A model generated the notes under the pieces. The model searched no databases and was not told the origin of the DNA. It worked only from the letters and a program-made list of their open reading frames with translations. The position numbers were made by a program, and so were the translations under genes. From contig CAZIAK010000010.1 in assembly GCA_964537035.1 (NCBI GenBank), positions 1-64,000 of the forward strand: a stretch of DNA of 64,000 nucleotides. Direction: 5' to 3'. This document shows, in pieces, positions 45,249 through 54,364 of this stretch. The DNA is from CAZIAK01 sp964537035 (GTDB lineage Bacteria; Planctomycetota; B15-G4). Position 1 is the first letter of the stretch, and every line of letters starts with the position of its first letter.

Positions 45249-46610
45249 ATGAACACCCCCCTCCGCCACGGGAAGCACGCGCTGCTCCTCCTCGCGTTTC
45301 TCTCCCTGGCTCTCAGCGCCTGCCAGCCCATGGCGGACATAGAGGCCGACGGCGCCTCGACCGACGCCGCGGACGAGACCACCGCCGCTGCGTCCACCGA
45401 TTCTGCAGGGGCGGAGGCCGCTGCGGACAACGCCCCGCCCACGAGCGGAGTCTCCGGCGGGCGCGACACCGTGCGCGAGACACTGGTGGTGGTCGAGCCC
45501 CTGACCGTGGGTCCCATCCGCGATGAGGTCGTGGTCTCGGCGAAAGTCGAAGCGCGCCACTCGGCCCAGGTCTTCCCCAAGCTGTCCGGCCTGCCGGTCA
45601 CGTCCGTGGCCCTTGATGAGGGTGATTTCGTCGCCGCGGGTGACGAGCTCATGGTGCTCTACGACACCGAGCTGCGCCTGGCCGAGCAGACCGCCACCAT
45701 CCGCGAAGAAGAGGCGCGGAAAGAGGTCGATCGGGAGCAGCTGAAGCTCGCCGAACAGGACAAGCGCATCCTCCGCGCAGAGCGTCAGGCCGAGAAGGCC
45801 AGCGAAGATCTCGAGCGCCTCGAGCAGCTGGTCAGCGACGGCCTGGTCAACTTGCAAGAGGTCGAAGACGCGCGCTTGGCAGCGGGCACCGCCGCCGATG
45901 ATCTCGACCTGGCCCATTTCTCACGAGACGACGGCCAGATGGCCCTGGCCCTTGCGGGCTTGCGCTCGGCTCAGGCCAAGGTCGACTCATCTCGGGCCCG
46001 TACGGACCTGTCCCACACCATCGTGAGCGCGCCCATCTCTGGGGTGGTCTCTGAACGCAACGTGCAGCGTGGCGAACTCTCGTCGCTGTCCATGGCCGCC
46101 TTCGTCATCGTCAATGTAGACGAGCTGGTGTTGAACCTGCGCGTCGCCCAAGACTCGGTGCGGCGCTTGCGACCGGGGCAAAAGGTCGAGGTGCGCTCGG
46201 TCACCCAGCCCGGCACTCAGTTCGAAGGCGTGGTACGCACGGTCAGCCCGGTCCTCGACAAGGTCACCGGCACGGTGCACACCATCGTCGATCTCGACTC
46301 GACCGAGGGTCTGGTCCCCGGGCTGTTCTGCGAGGCACACATCATCACCGCCGCCCGAGACGAGGCCCTGCTCATCGACAAGCGCGCCGTGCTCTACGAG
46401 GACGACCAGCCCATCTTCTTCTGCCTCGATGAGACCGGCGTTACCGTGCGCAAGGTCGCGTTCCTGGCCGGAGCAGCCACCGCCACGCGCATCGAGTTGC
46501 TCGGCCAGCTCGACGGCAGCCCCATCGACGAAGACCTGCGGGTTGTGGTGGTTGGACAAGAGAGCCTCAAGGACGGCGCCCAGGTGCGCGTCCGCGAGAC
46601 GGCCTATTGA
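45249..46610 (+). CDS. RND efflux periplasmic adaptor lipoprotein (membrane fusion protein)
   Basis: A 453-aa lipoprotein (signal ending LSLALSAC, Cys25). An acidic/Ala-rich linker follows (about 26-75), then the HlyD/AcrA-type layout: beta-barrel and lipoyl halves (SAKVEARHSAQVFPKLSGLP about 98) flank a helical hairpin (about 150-225), with a second lipoyl half at APISGVVSERNVQRGELSS. It bridges the RND pump to an outer-membrane channel. The ATG at 45249 matches the signal peptide. Its TGA overlaps the TTG start of the pump gene. Confidence 0.9.
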   Translation: MNTPLRHGKHALLLLAFLSLALSACQPMADIEADGASTDAADETTAAASTDSAGAEAAADNAPPTSGVSGGRDTVRETLVVVEPLTVGPIRDEVVVSAKVEARHSAQVFPKLSGLPVTSVALDEGDFVAAGDELMVLYDTELRLAEQTATIREEEARKEVDREQLKLAEQDKRILRAERQAEKASEDLERLEQLVSDGLVNLQEVEDARLAAGTAADDLDLAHFSRDDGQMALALAGLRSAQAKVDSSRARTDLSHTIVSAPISGVVSERNVQRGELSSLSMAAFVIVNVDELVLNLRVAQDSVRRLRPGQKVEVRSVTQPGTQFEGVVRTVSPVLDKVTGTVHTIVDLDSTEGLVPGLFCEAHIITAARDEALLIDKRAVLYEDDQPIFFCLDETGVTVRKVAFLAGAATATRIELLGQLDGSPIDEDLRVVVVGQESLKDGAQVRVRETAY

Positions 46611-49600
46611 AGCTCGACACGGCCTCGACGGGCAGCATTTTTCGCCTGACAACCACCCGTCCCGTGGCGGTGACCATGGTCTTCGTGACCCTGTTCACCT
46701 TCGGTTGGGTGTCGCTGCAGCGCCTGCCCATGAACCTGCTGCCGGACATCAGCTACCCACGGGTGACCGTTCGCGCTGAGTACCCCGGCGCCGCTCCCGA
46801 AGACGTTGAAGAGCGGGTGACCAAGCGGCTCCACGAAGCCCTGTCCGTGCTGCCCAACCTCGAAGGCATCTCGTCCGTCTCTCGGGCCGAGCTGGTCGAC
46901 GTCACCCTCGAGTTCGGCTGGGGCACGGACCTCATCGACACGGTGCAGAGCATTCGCGAGCGGCTCGACAGGGCCAACCTGCCTCTCGAGGTGGGCTCGC
47001 CGCTGATCATGCGCTACGACCCCACCCTGGCTCCGGTGCTGGTGGTCGCCCTCACCGGCGGCCGCGATCTGGTCGAGCTGCGACTGCTGGCCGAGGATCG
47101 CCTGGCACCGGCCATCTCCAATGTGAGCAAGGTGGCGGCGGTGCGCGTGCGCGGTGGACTCGAAGACGAGGTGCAGGTGCGCCTGGCCCCTGACCGGCTC
47201 GTGGGCTATGGGCTGAAACCCGCGGACGTCGTGGCCCGGCTGTCATCCGAAAACGTCAACCTGGCCAGTGGCACGGTGCTCGAAGGGGACACCGAATACC
47301 TGGTGCGCATCCTCAACGAGTACAAGACGCCCTCCGAGATCGCAGACACGATCCTCTTTCGCGATGGCGCCTCGGTCGTGCGCCTGACCGACGTGGCCGA
47401 GGTGCGGCGCGCAAACAAGGAGCGGGACGTCATCACCCGCAAGGACGGGCAGGTCAGCGTCGAGCTGCTGATCCACAAGGAAGCCGGGGCGAACATCGTC
47501 GACCTGGCCCAACGTGTCCGCGACGCGGTCTTCGGATCAGCTCAGCAAAGAGCCTGGGTCACAGGAGTGCGCAACCAGACCATCGTCGATCCCGAGCAAC
47601 AGCTCGACGACTTCCAGACCGAAGTCGCCGCTGACCCGCTCAAGTCTGCTGCCATGGAGAGGATCCAGGCGCAACGGCGCGCCATGGCCTTGATGAACGG
47701 CGGTGGCGGCGGCCGTTCTCAGGTCGGCTCCGACATGGCGCCCATGACAGACGAGCGAAGCGACGATGAAAAGCTCCTCGATACCACCCTGGCCAAGCGC
47801 CTTGCAGAGATCGAAGCGGCGCTGATCACCAAGGACGAGAGCTACGACTATCTGGCCGCAGACCTGCCCCCCGATGTCACCGTCCACCTGCTGTCCGACC
47901 AGTCTCGCTTCATCAAGAGCGCCATCGACGAGGTGCGCAGCTCGGCCATGATCGGGGCGGTGTTCTCGGTGCTGGTACTGTTCTTGTTCCTGGCCCGCAT
48001 CGGCACCACCTTGATCATCGCCGTGGCCATTCCGGTCTCGGTCATCGTCACCTTTGCCGCGTTGCACTCCACGGACACGTCGCTCAACGTCATGTCCCTG
48101 GGCGGCCTGGCCTTGGGCATCGGCATGGTGGTGGACAACGCCATCGTGGTGCTCGAGTCCATCGCCCGCTGTCGCGAGCAGGGTCAGAGCCTGGCGGACG
48201 CCGCGGTGAACGGCACCCGCGAGGTCGCCGGTGCTGCCACCGCCTCGACCCTCACCACCATCGCCGTCTTTGCGCCGATCATCTTCGTCGAGGGCATCGC
48301 CGGGCAGATCTTCAGAGACCAGGCGCTCACGGTGGTGGCCAGTCTGGCGGTCTCCCTCGTGGTCGCCCTGTTCTTGGTGCCCATGCTGGCCTCCCGGGGC
48401 AGCGATCACGCCGTGAAGGTCGAGGGGTTCTCCGGCCGGCTGCGGCAGTCCATGTCTGCCTTGTTCCGGCCGCTGCGCAGCTCCTGGGGGATCGTCTCCA
48501 TGGGGCTGTACTCGTGGCAGCACCTGCGCGAGATCTGGAGCAAGGGCGGCGTGCTGAGAAGACTCGCGGTCACCGTGCTCTCCCTGCCCGTCTTGCTGCT
48601 CAAGCTGGTCTTCGAGCTGGCCGGACGACTGCTGGTTATCGCCATGTCTCTGGTCGCCTTCGCCGTCGTGCTGGCCCTGGGGATTGTCGCCGCGGCATTC
48701 CTGGTCGCCATGTGGCTTCCGGCGACGCTCTTCCGCATCGTCTACGGCGCCCTGGCCCGAGCCTACCCGCCGTTCGTGAAGCACCTGGTGCGCTCGCCCA
48801 CAGGCATCGGCCTGGTGATCATCCTGTCCGCGGTGATGATGTGGTGGACCGTGCAGACCGCCGGCACCCTGGGCAGCGAGATGCTCCCCGAGGTGCACCA
48901 GGGCGAACTCATCGGACGCCTGGCCATGCCCGTGGGCACGCGCCTCGAAGACACCGACGTGGTGGCCCAGATCGCCGAGCAGGCCCTGCGAGAAGATCCG
49001 CGAGTGGCCTGGGTCTCCAGCACCGTGGGCGTGCCGCGCAACGAGATCAGCCAGCCCGACGAAGGGGAGCACAGCGCGCGCCTCGTCATCGGCCTGGCTC
49101 CCGCCGCCGAGGGCACCATGGCCGCCATGGAGGAGGGCGTCATGGCCGACCTCCGCGAGCTGCTGGCCGACCTGCCCCAGCTGCGGGACAGTCGCTTCGA
49201 GCGACCGAGCCTGTTCACCGTGCGCTCCCCCATCGTGGTCGAGATCAAGGGCCAGGACCTGGGCATGCTGGCGGACGCCGCTGCCGAGGTGGCCGGCGAG
49301 CTGCGCTCCATCCCGGGCCTGCGGGACGTGCGCACCAGCGTGCAGCCGGGCAGCCCGGAGATCATGCTGACCTTCGATCGCGACCTGCTCTCGCGCTACG
49401 AACTCGACACCCGCCGGGTGGCCGACACCGTGGCCAACATGGTCAAGGGCAACGTGGCCACCCGCTTCTCTGATGCCGAGCACAAGCTCGACGTGCTGGT
49501 GCAGATCGACAAGCAAGAGCTGCAGTCCCTCGATGACCTGCTGAGCCTCCCGGTCAATCCCCGAGCAGAGGCCTCCGAGCCCTTGTCGGCCCTGTCCCAC

Positions 49601-50356
49601 AGCCGGGTCCGCGAAGGGCCTCGGGAGATCCGCCGCATCTGGGGGCAACGGGCCGCCACGGTGAGCGCGTCCCTCTCAGGTTTTGACGTGGGCCGGGCCA
49701 GCACCGAGATCCGCCGCCGCCTGCAGTCCGTCGAGCGACGGCACGAGGCGGTGATCACCCTCGGCGGTCAGGGTCGCGAGATGGAAGGTGCCCTGAGTCA
49801 GATGCTGCAAGCGCTGGGGCTGGCGGTCTTCCTGGTCTACGTGGTCATGGCCTCGATCTTCGAGTCGCTGCTCCAACCCCTGATCATCCTGCTCACCGTG
49901 CCCCTGGCCCTGGTGGGCGCGGTGGCGGCCCTGCACGCCCTGGACATACCCCTCTCGGTGGTGGTCTTCATCGGCGCGATCATCCTGGCGGGCATCGTGG
50001 TCAACAACGCCATCGTGCTCATCGATGCGATCAACCGCAGGCGTCGACTCGACGGCATGGAGTTGCACGAGGCTGTCTACACCGCCTGCGCCATGCGCCT
50101 GAGGCCGATCCTGATGACGACCATGACCACGGTGCTGGGGCTGCTGCCGCTCACCGGCCTGCTGCCCCTCACCGGCGGCGAAGGCACGGAGCTGCGAGCG
50201 CCCATGGCCATCACCGTGGTGGCCGGCCTCACCGTGGCCACCCTGCTGACCCTGGTGGTCATCCCCACGGTCTACGTGCTGGTCGAGGGGCTGATCCAGA
50301 CCCTCAGCAAGCGCGACGAAGGGACCGCGGTCACAGCGGCTGAGCCCGTCGCCTGA
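46607..50356 (+). CDS. RND-family efflux transporter, enlarged
   Basis: A 1249-aa proton-driven pump of the AcrB/CzcA superfamily. The N-terminal part (RLTTTRPVAVTMVFVTLFTF), the TM4 charged motif GIGMVVDNAIVVLESIARC and the C-terminal repeat (VNNAIVLIDAINRRR) are present. It is about 200 aa longer than AcrB because of two insertions. One is a Gly/Asp/Arg-rich segment in the first porter domain (about 306-419). The other is a segment after TM6 (about 590-718) with two or three extra hydrophobic stretches. Substrates are not predictable. The start is TTG at 46607, coupled to the adaptor gene. No outer-membrane factor is adjacent. Confidence 0.92.
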   Translation: MKLDTASTGSIFRLTTTRPVAVTMVFVTLFTFGWVSLQRLPMNLLPDISYPRVTVRAEYPGAAPEDVEERVTKRLHEALSVLPNLEGISSVSRAELVDVTLEFGWGTDLIDTVQSIRERLDRANLPLEVGSPLIMRYDPTLAPVLVVALTGGRDLVELRLLAEDRLAPAISNVSKVAAVRVRGGLEDEVQVRLAPDRLVGYGLKPADVVARLSSENVNLASGTVLEGDTEYLVRILNEYKTPSEIADTILFRDGASVVRLTDVAEVRRANKERDVITRKDGQVSVELLIHKEAGANIVDLAQRVRDAVFGSAQQRAWVTGVRNQTIVDPEQQLDDFQTEVAADPLKSAAMERIQAQRRAMALMNGGGGGRSQVGSDMAPMTDERSDDEKLLDTTLAKRLAEIEAALITKDESYDYLAADLPPDVTVHLLSDQSRFIKSAIDEVRSSAMIGAVFSVLVLFLFLARIGTTLIIAVAIPVSVIVTFAALHSTDTSLNVMSLGGLALGIGMVVDNAIVVLESIARCREQGQSLADAAVNGTREVAGAATASTLTTIAVFAPIIFVEGIAGQIFRDQALTVVASLAVSLVVALFLVPMLASRGSDHAVKVEGFSGRLRQSMSALFRPLRSSWGIVSMGLYSWQHLREIWSKGGVLRRLAVTVLSLPVLLLKLVFELAGRLLVIAMSLVAFAVVLALGIVAAAFLVAMWLPATLFRIVYGALARAYPPFVKHLVRSPTGIGLVIILSAVMMWWTVQTAGTLGSEMLPEVHQGELIGRLAMPVGTRLEDTDVVAQIAEQALREDPRVAWVSSTVGVPRNEISQPDEGEHSARLVIGLAPAAEGTMAAMEEGVMADLRELLADLPQLRDSRFERPSLFTVRSPIVVEIKGQDLGMLADAAAEVAGELRSIPGLRDVRTSVQPGSPEIMLTFDRDLLSRYELDTRRVADTVANMVKGNVATRFSDAEHKLDVLVQIDKQELQSLDDLLSLPVNPRAEASEPLSALSHSRVREGPREIRRIWGQRAATVSASLSGFDVGRASTEIRRRLQSVERRHEAVITLGGQGREMEGALSQMLQALGLAVFLVYVVMASIFESLLQPLIILLTVPLALVGAVAALHALDIPLSVVVFIGAIILAGIVVNNAIVLIDAINRRRRLDGMELHEAVYTACAMRLRPILMTTMTTVLGLLPLTGLLPLTGGEGTELRAPMAITVVAGLTVATLLTLVVIPTVYVLVEGLIQTLSKRDEGTAVTAAEPVA

Positions 50357-50373
50357 ACAGTGCCGCTGGTGCA

Positions 50374-50403
50374 TTGACCAGAGGGCTGGCCCCGGCCTAG
50401 ACT
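50374..50403 (+). promoter_or_regulatory. Sigma-70-type promoter of tRNA-Ala
   Basis: TTGACC (50374-50379) and TAGACT (50398-50403) are spaced by 18 nt and end 15 nt before the mature tRNA. Transcription would begin near 50410. This is the best housekeeping-type promoter in the window. Confidence 0.55.
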
Positions 50404-50418
50404 GCTTGCCCTTGCTTT

Positions 50419-50494
50419 GGGTCGCTAGCTCAGTTGGTAGAGCGCTTGGTTCGCAATCAAGAGGTCAGGGGTTCGACCCCCCTGCGATCCACCA
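50419..50494 (+). tRNA. tRNA-Ala (anticodon CGC)
   Basis: A 76-nt tRNA with all arms. The acceptor stem GGGTCGC/GCGATCC contains the G3:U70 pair that marks alanine tRNAs. The D arm is GCTCAGTTGGTAGAGC, the anticodon loop TTCGCAA gives anticodon CGC (codon GCG), and the T arm contains GTTCGAC. The CCA end is encoded. It is a single gene between the RND pump and a long inverted repeat that starts 36 nt downstream. Confidence 0.97.
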
Positions 50495-50529
50495 CTGCAA
50501 GACGAGGGGGATGATTGATGGTGCGTGGT

Positions 50530-50645
50530 GGGTCGGGGCGCTGTACGGGGGAGGGCACCTCGCTCAGACAGTCCTCGCCGGCGGCGCGTTGCGCCGACGG
50601 CTGCGGAACTCGCGCTGTACCCTCCCCCGTACAGCGCCCCGACCC
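50530..50645. repeat. Long inverted repeat element A (26-bp perfect arms)
   Basis: The left arm 50530-50555 (begins GGGTCGGGGCGCTGTACG) and right arm 50620-50645 are exact complements over 26 bp, around a 64-nt spacer (50556-50619). The spacer contains CGCTCAGACA and, toward its 3' end, GAACTCGC; both also occur in the spacer of element B (63420-63522), although the arms of A and B are unrelated. A small GGCGC/GCGCC hairpin lies within the spacer. It sits just downstream of tRNA-Ala. No protein is encoded. Confidence 0.75.
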
Positions 50646-50762
50646 CGCCAGCACGCTCAGGGGTAGCTGGGTGGCGGCGGAGCCGGGACGAGACTACTGT
50701 TGGTGAGCCCTCGACTCGCCGAGTCGCTGTAGGCCACAACGAGCCCTGGCGCGCAAGGGATC

Positions 50763-51389
50763 ATGACTTCATACCGTTCACTGCTTGAGACGCTGGACGC
50801 CTGGTTCGCTCGCGGCGTTGATCGCGCTGGGAAAGGGGTGGTGCCGTGCAAGCGCACCTGCTCTGCATGCTGCCATGGGGTTTTCGACATCTCGCCAGCC
50901 GATGCACACCTGCTGGCAGAGGGGCTTGGCGCACTGCCGCCTGAACGAGCGTCGACGCTTGTGGCGAAGGCGGCCGATCAGCTCGATCAATGTGCTCGCC
51001 TGCTACCAACCTGGGGCAAGCCCTGGGACGTGGATCGTCTGCCCGATGAGGTCCTCGATGGGCTCGCAGAAACCCTCTCTGGGGCACCGTGCCCCGCGCT
51101 CGACCACGACGGCGGCTGCGCCGTCTACCCATACCGGCCAGCGACTTGCCGCATGACCGGCTTGACCATGGACATGGGCAACGCCGGGCAACTCGACAAC
51201 GAGTGCCCGATTCAGGGCGACTTCCCTGACTACGCCGCGTTGGCCGGGGAGCCCTTCGAACTGATGGAGTTCGAGGACGTCGCTGCCGCACATGACGAGT
51301 TCGCCAGAAGGTCTGGCCAGGTCGCCACCACAGTGGCTGGCGCCATGGTCTCGAACGCGGCCGCTCTCAAGTCGCCCCCAGGCCACTAG
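50763..51389 (+). CDS. YkgJ-family cysteine-cluster protein
   Basis: A 208-aa cytosolic protein with the YkgJ-type cysteine cluster near its N-terminus: Cys29, Cys33, Cys36 and Cys37 in PCKRTCSACC. Further cysteines lie in GAPCPALDHDGGCAVYPYRP and TCRM. The family is predicted to bind zinc or an iron-sulfur cluster; the biochemical role is unknown. It stands alone, following the inverted-repeat element. Confidence 0.85.
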   Translation: MTSYRSLLETLDAWFARGVDRAGKGVVPCKRTCSACCHGVFDISPADAHLLAEGLGALPPERASTLVAKAADQLDQCARLLPTWGKPWDVDRLPDEVLDGLAETLSGAPCPALDHDGGCAVYPYRPATCRMTGLTMDMGNAGQLDNECPIQGDFPDYAALAGEPFELMEFEDVAAAHDEFARRSGQVATTVAGAMVSNAAALKSPPGH

Positions 51390-51530
51390 ATTCACACGAC
51401 TCCCATGCCCAGGGAACCCCGCGACCCTGCTCACGGGATTCTCTCGTCTCATGCGCGCCGTGAAGCTCGCCCTTGGGTGTGAAGGGACCGAACGGTTCCA
51501 AGGCATCTCAACGGCTCGGAAACACACGAC

Positions 51531-52274
51531 ATGATTCGCTCGGTATGCATCGTAATGGTTCTCATGGGCGCCTTCAGCCAGACCGCCTCGGCACAGGACC
51601 TCTGGGAGGGCGAGCACCTCGTGGCCACCTATCTCCCCATTGACGGCTCACAGGAGGTGTTGCTGGTTGGCACCAAGGCTGGCTGGATTCGCATGGCTCC
51701 TGTCGCGGCACCGAAGCTGAGCGTCACCGCTCCAGACGACCGGCTGGGGTTTCGCCTTCTTGAGGTAACCGGTCGCTCGCACACGCTTGCGATCACTCGC
51801 AACGAAGAGATCACCGGAGAGCAGCTCTTTCTTGAGCTGTTGAACGAGAACTGGCTGCGGGTGGTCTACACGAACGCTCACGGGGAGGTCACAGAGGGAG
51901 CGCTGAACTCAGTGACACGCATGTACCAGCCAAGGGGAGGGGGAGCCCAGGGCAGTTCGCCGGACCCTGACCCCGCGTTGTCTGAAGCCACGCTGGGTGC
52001 GGGAAGTCAGACGCCTTCCAGCCCGCTCAGCCCGACCCTTTCCATCGTGCCAGGGATGACCGACATGGTGTTCACCCAACCCATGGCCGCCGTCCTCAGC
52101 GGCATCGCTCTGCGTGGCGTCGGGACCAAGTACCCCAAGTGCAAGGGCACCTCAACCAACGCCTGTTCCATCGGAGTGATCTCCAAAAGCTGCAAGAAGA
52201 CAACCTGCGCCGGGCCCTGCAAGCCGTGCGTTGAGCAAGGCATCCCACTCCCCACGGGCTGCAACTGCGACTGA
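51531..52274 (+). CDS. Secreted protein with C-terminal Cys-rich domain
   Basis: A 247-aa protein with a signal peptide (about 1-21, ending TASAQ). It has a globular region (about 22-130), a Pro/Ser/Gly linker (about 133-165) and a C-terminal ~45-residue domain with eight cysteines (YPKCKGTSTNACSIGVISKS through GCNCD). This suggests a small disulfide-stabilised or metal-binding knot in the periplasm or outside. Several Lys residues lie in that domain. No family recognised. A monocistronic unit. Confidence 0.7.
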   Translation: MIRSVCIVMVLMGAFSQTASAQDLWEGEHLVATYLPIDGSQEVLLVGTKAGWIRMAPVAAPKLSVTAPDDRLGFRLLEVTGRSHTLAITRNEEITGEQLFLELLNENWLRVVYTNAHGEVTEGALNSVTRMYQPRGGGAQGSSPDPDPALSEATLGAGSQTPSSPLSPTLSIVPGMTDMVFTQPMAAVLSGIALRGVGTKYPKCKGTSTNACSIGVISKSCKKTTCAGPCKPCVEQGIPLPTGCNCD

Positions 52275-52447
52275 CCGCCGCCGGAGCACGGACAGGGCCG
52301 GGGCCGACGCAGCGCCGGGGCACGCAACAGCGCCCCAACGCTCCCGTCACCCCCATCGGGCAGATCTGACGTAGACTGTGGGGCCGTCGTGGCCAGGCTC
52401 TCGCCTCGCCCGGCCCACCCCGGCCCCCCGCACCCTGGAGAACCCCG

Positions 52448-53344
52448 ATGACGTCCCGTTGCCCCGCCGCTCTGCTCTGCTGCACGATGCTCGCTGGCCT
52501 CGCCTTTGCCAGCCCCGTCGCGGCACAAGCCGGGCAGACCTGGTCCTTCGATGAAACGACCACCGGCCAGGACATCGCCTGGACCTCGCCGACCTCGGTG
52601 AACCCGGCCGCTGCGCTGTTCAACACCACCACGGTCATGACCGCCGTGGACGTGGGCATCTCCTGGTCTGGCATCCCCTTCGGGACCGTTGACGTGCTCG
52701 ACCAGATCCCGCCTGAGCAGCAGACCATCGTGGGCGCGATCCCTGGCCCGGCGCCCGTGGTCCTCTCGCAGCAGTCGGTGGTCTTTCCTCCCCCGCCCCA
52801 GCCTGTGGCCGTGGGCGCTGACATCGCCGTGAGCATGGACGCCGCTGGCTTCGGCCACCTCGACGCCACCAACGTCATCCTGGGCACCATCGACGTCGAC
52901 CTGGGTTTCCCCCTCGGTGTGCAGACCGTCAACATCACCAGCCTGCGCATCGCCGGCACCATGACCATTCATCCCACCTGGTTCGATCTGGGCAACAGCC
53001 TGGCCGGGACAGGCGCCACGCCGCAGATGGTCGTGGCGGGCACCCTTGAAGCCAACTCCCCGGGTGTTGCGGGCGTGGTCACTGACCTGGCGGGCGGCAC
53101 CGCCCACCTCGTGATCGGACTCAGCCAGATCAACGCGCCCTTCAAGGGTGGCACCCTGGTGCCCTCCGCCGACGTGCTGATCCTGGGTCTGCCCCTCGAC
53201 GCGGCGGGCGACCTGGCTCTGCCCTACACCTGGCCCGCCGGTGTCCCGTCCCGCGCCAGCATTTACCTGCAGTTCTGGCTGCCCGACGCCGGTGCCTCCG
53301 TGGGCTTCTCAGCTTCCAACGGCATGCGCGGCGAGACTCCCTGA
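52448..53344 (+). CDS. Secreted protein with planctomycete-style C-terminal domain
   Basis: A 298-aa protein with a signal peptide (about 1-26, ending PVAAQ). It is Gly/Ala/Val-rich, of beta-sheet character. The final ~50 residues (LPLDAAGDLALPYTWPAG, then IYLQFWLPDAGASVGFSASN, ending MRGETP) follow a pattern I associate with a large secreted-protein family in Planctomycetota; its role is unknown. A GGAG Shine-Dalgarno precedes the ATG, and a TAGACT hexamer at 52372-52377 could be its -10. Confidence 0.72.
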   Translation: MTSRCPAALLCCTMLAGLAFASPVAAQAGQTWSFDETTTGQDIAWTSPTSVNPAAALFNTTTVMTAVDVGISWSGIPFGTVDVLDQIPPEQQTIVGAIPGPAPVVLSQQSVVFPPPPQPVAVGADIAVSMDAAGFGHLDATNVILGTIDVDLGFPLGVQTVNITSLRIAGTMTIHPTWFDLGNSLAGTGATPQMVVAGTLEANSPGVAGVVTDLAGGTAHLVIGLSQINAPFKGGTLVPSADVLILGLPLDAAGDLALPYTWPAGVPSRASIYLQFWLPDAGASVGFSASNGMRGETP

Positions 53345-53385
53345 CCCAGGGCCCAAGCTCAGGGAAAGCACTGCCACAGCAGCAC

Positions 53386-53419
53386 ACGGGCCGGCGAGAG
53401 GAGACTCCCGCCGGCCCGT
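53386..53419. terminator. Strong hairpin between convergent genes
   Basis: A perfect 11-bp stem, ACGGGCCGGCG (53386-53396) with CGCCGGCCCGT (53409-53419), with a 12-nt loop. It lies between the secreted protein gene (ends 53344) and the cyclodeaminase-family gene (ends 53458), so it can serve both strands. No long T-run. Confidence 0.5.
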
Positions 53420-53457
53420 TGCGATCGCTCGTGACCTCGTGACCTCGTGACCAGACG

Positions 53458-54087
53458 TCAGCCGCCCACGGCCTCCATGACCGCGTCGCCCACGCTGGTC
53501 TCCAGGCGCTCACAACGAGCGGCCAGGTCGGCCCCCTCGCTGCGCACCTGCTCCACCAGGGCGGCGTCCTTCAGCGACGACAGGTTGATGGCCACGTTGA
53601 TCCAGCCCGAGCGAAACGCCGCGCCCATGGCGTAGGCGCCAACGGCCACGTCGCTGATCAGGTTCGGGTTGGTGTGCTGGCGCAGTTTCTCCAGGATCTC
53701 AAGCCCGGCCACTGCCAGACGGCAGGTCTCCAGGGGCGGCTCCATGGCCACCTGCAACGCCTTCTGGATGGCCTTCTTGCGCAGGGACTTCTCGTCGTCC
53801 GTGCCCTTGGGCATGGAGTAGGCGGACGTCACCGCCTCGAAACCCGCCGCATCGGCGTCGATCAGCTCCAGGCCCTGACGGCGCAGCACTTCGAGTTCCA
53901 TGATCTCGGAGCGCAGGCGATCCTGCACCTCTTCAAAGCCCTTGCGGCCGGTGGTGAACTTGGCGGCCATCTGGCCCATGGCCGCACCGAGCGCTCCAAG
54001 GCAAGCGGCGATGGAGCCACCGCCTGGGGTGGGCGTCCGGCCAGCGGCCTGCTCACAAAACTCGTTCAGGGTCGACTCGGTGAGCAT
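53458..54087 (-). CDS. Cyclodeaminase/cyclohydrolase family protein (FTCD_C; FchA-like)
   Basis: A 209-aa all-helical protein of the formiminotransferase-cyclodeaminase C-terminal family. Signatures: ITEFL-like start STLNEFCEQAAGRTPTPGGG (about 5-24), then SIAACLGALGAAMGQM and the C-terminal SDVAVGAYAMGAAFRSGWIN (about 144-163). Stand-alone members act as methenyl-tetrahydrofolate cyclohydrolases or formimino-THF cyclodeaminases; which one cannot be told here. No other folate gene is nearby. Confidence 0.88.
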   Translation of the reverse strand: MLTESTLNEFCEQAAGRTPTPGGGSIAACLGALGAAMGQMAAKFTTGRKGFEEVQDRLRSEIMELEVLRRQGLELIDADAAGFEAVTSAYSMPKGTDDEKSLRKKAIQKALQVAMEPPLETCRLAVAGLEILEKLRQHTNPNLISDVAVGAYAMGAAFRSGWINVAINLSSLKDAALVEQVRSEGADLAARCERLETSVGDAVMEAVGG

Positions 54088-54364
54088 CTGCCAAGGTCCT
54101 CATCTGGGGGTTCGGGGACGAGAGCCTAGCAATCCTCAGCCGGCCTCCCCAGCGAGGGCTCTGCGCCCCTCTCGGTGACCACGCGGGCGGGCTGACTTCG
54201 CTCGCTGCGACCCCCGTCGCTCTCCCCGGGAAGCCGCGCCCCCTTGACCGCGCCATTCCGGCCTGTATCAAGCCATATTGGCAGCATTCAAGGGAATGAA
54301 GTGCTCTGTGGTGATCATACGCATCCTATTACCCCCTTCTGCCCCCCTCAACGTATGCCAAAGA

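Noticed and set aside
47537..49648. A 703-codon open frame antisense to the RND pump gene
   Set aside because: Its composition (His/Gln/Gly-rich, no motif) is the usual opposite-strand shadow of a high-GC gene; the RND frame has full family motifs.
50530..50645. Element A as a retron or CRISPR component
   Set aside because: No reverse transcriptase, cas gene or repeated spacer units are found nearby; only the inverted repeat is seen.
50425..50788. Several short open frames over the tRNA-Ala and element A
   Set aside because: They overlap a perfect tRNA and an inverted repeat; the Arg/Pro-rich translations on both strands are what palindromic GC-rich DNA gives.
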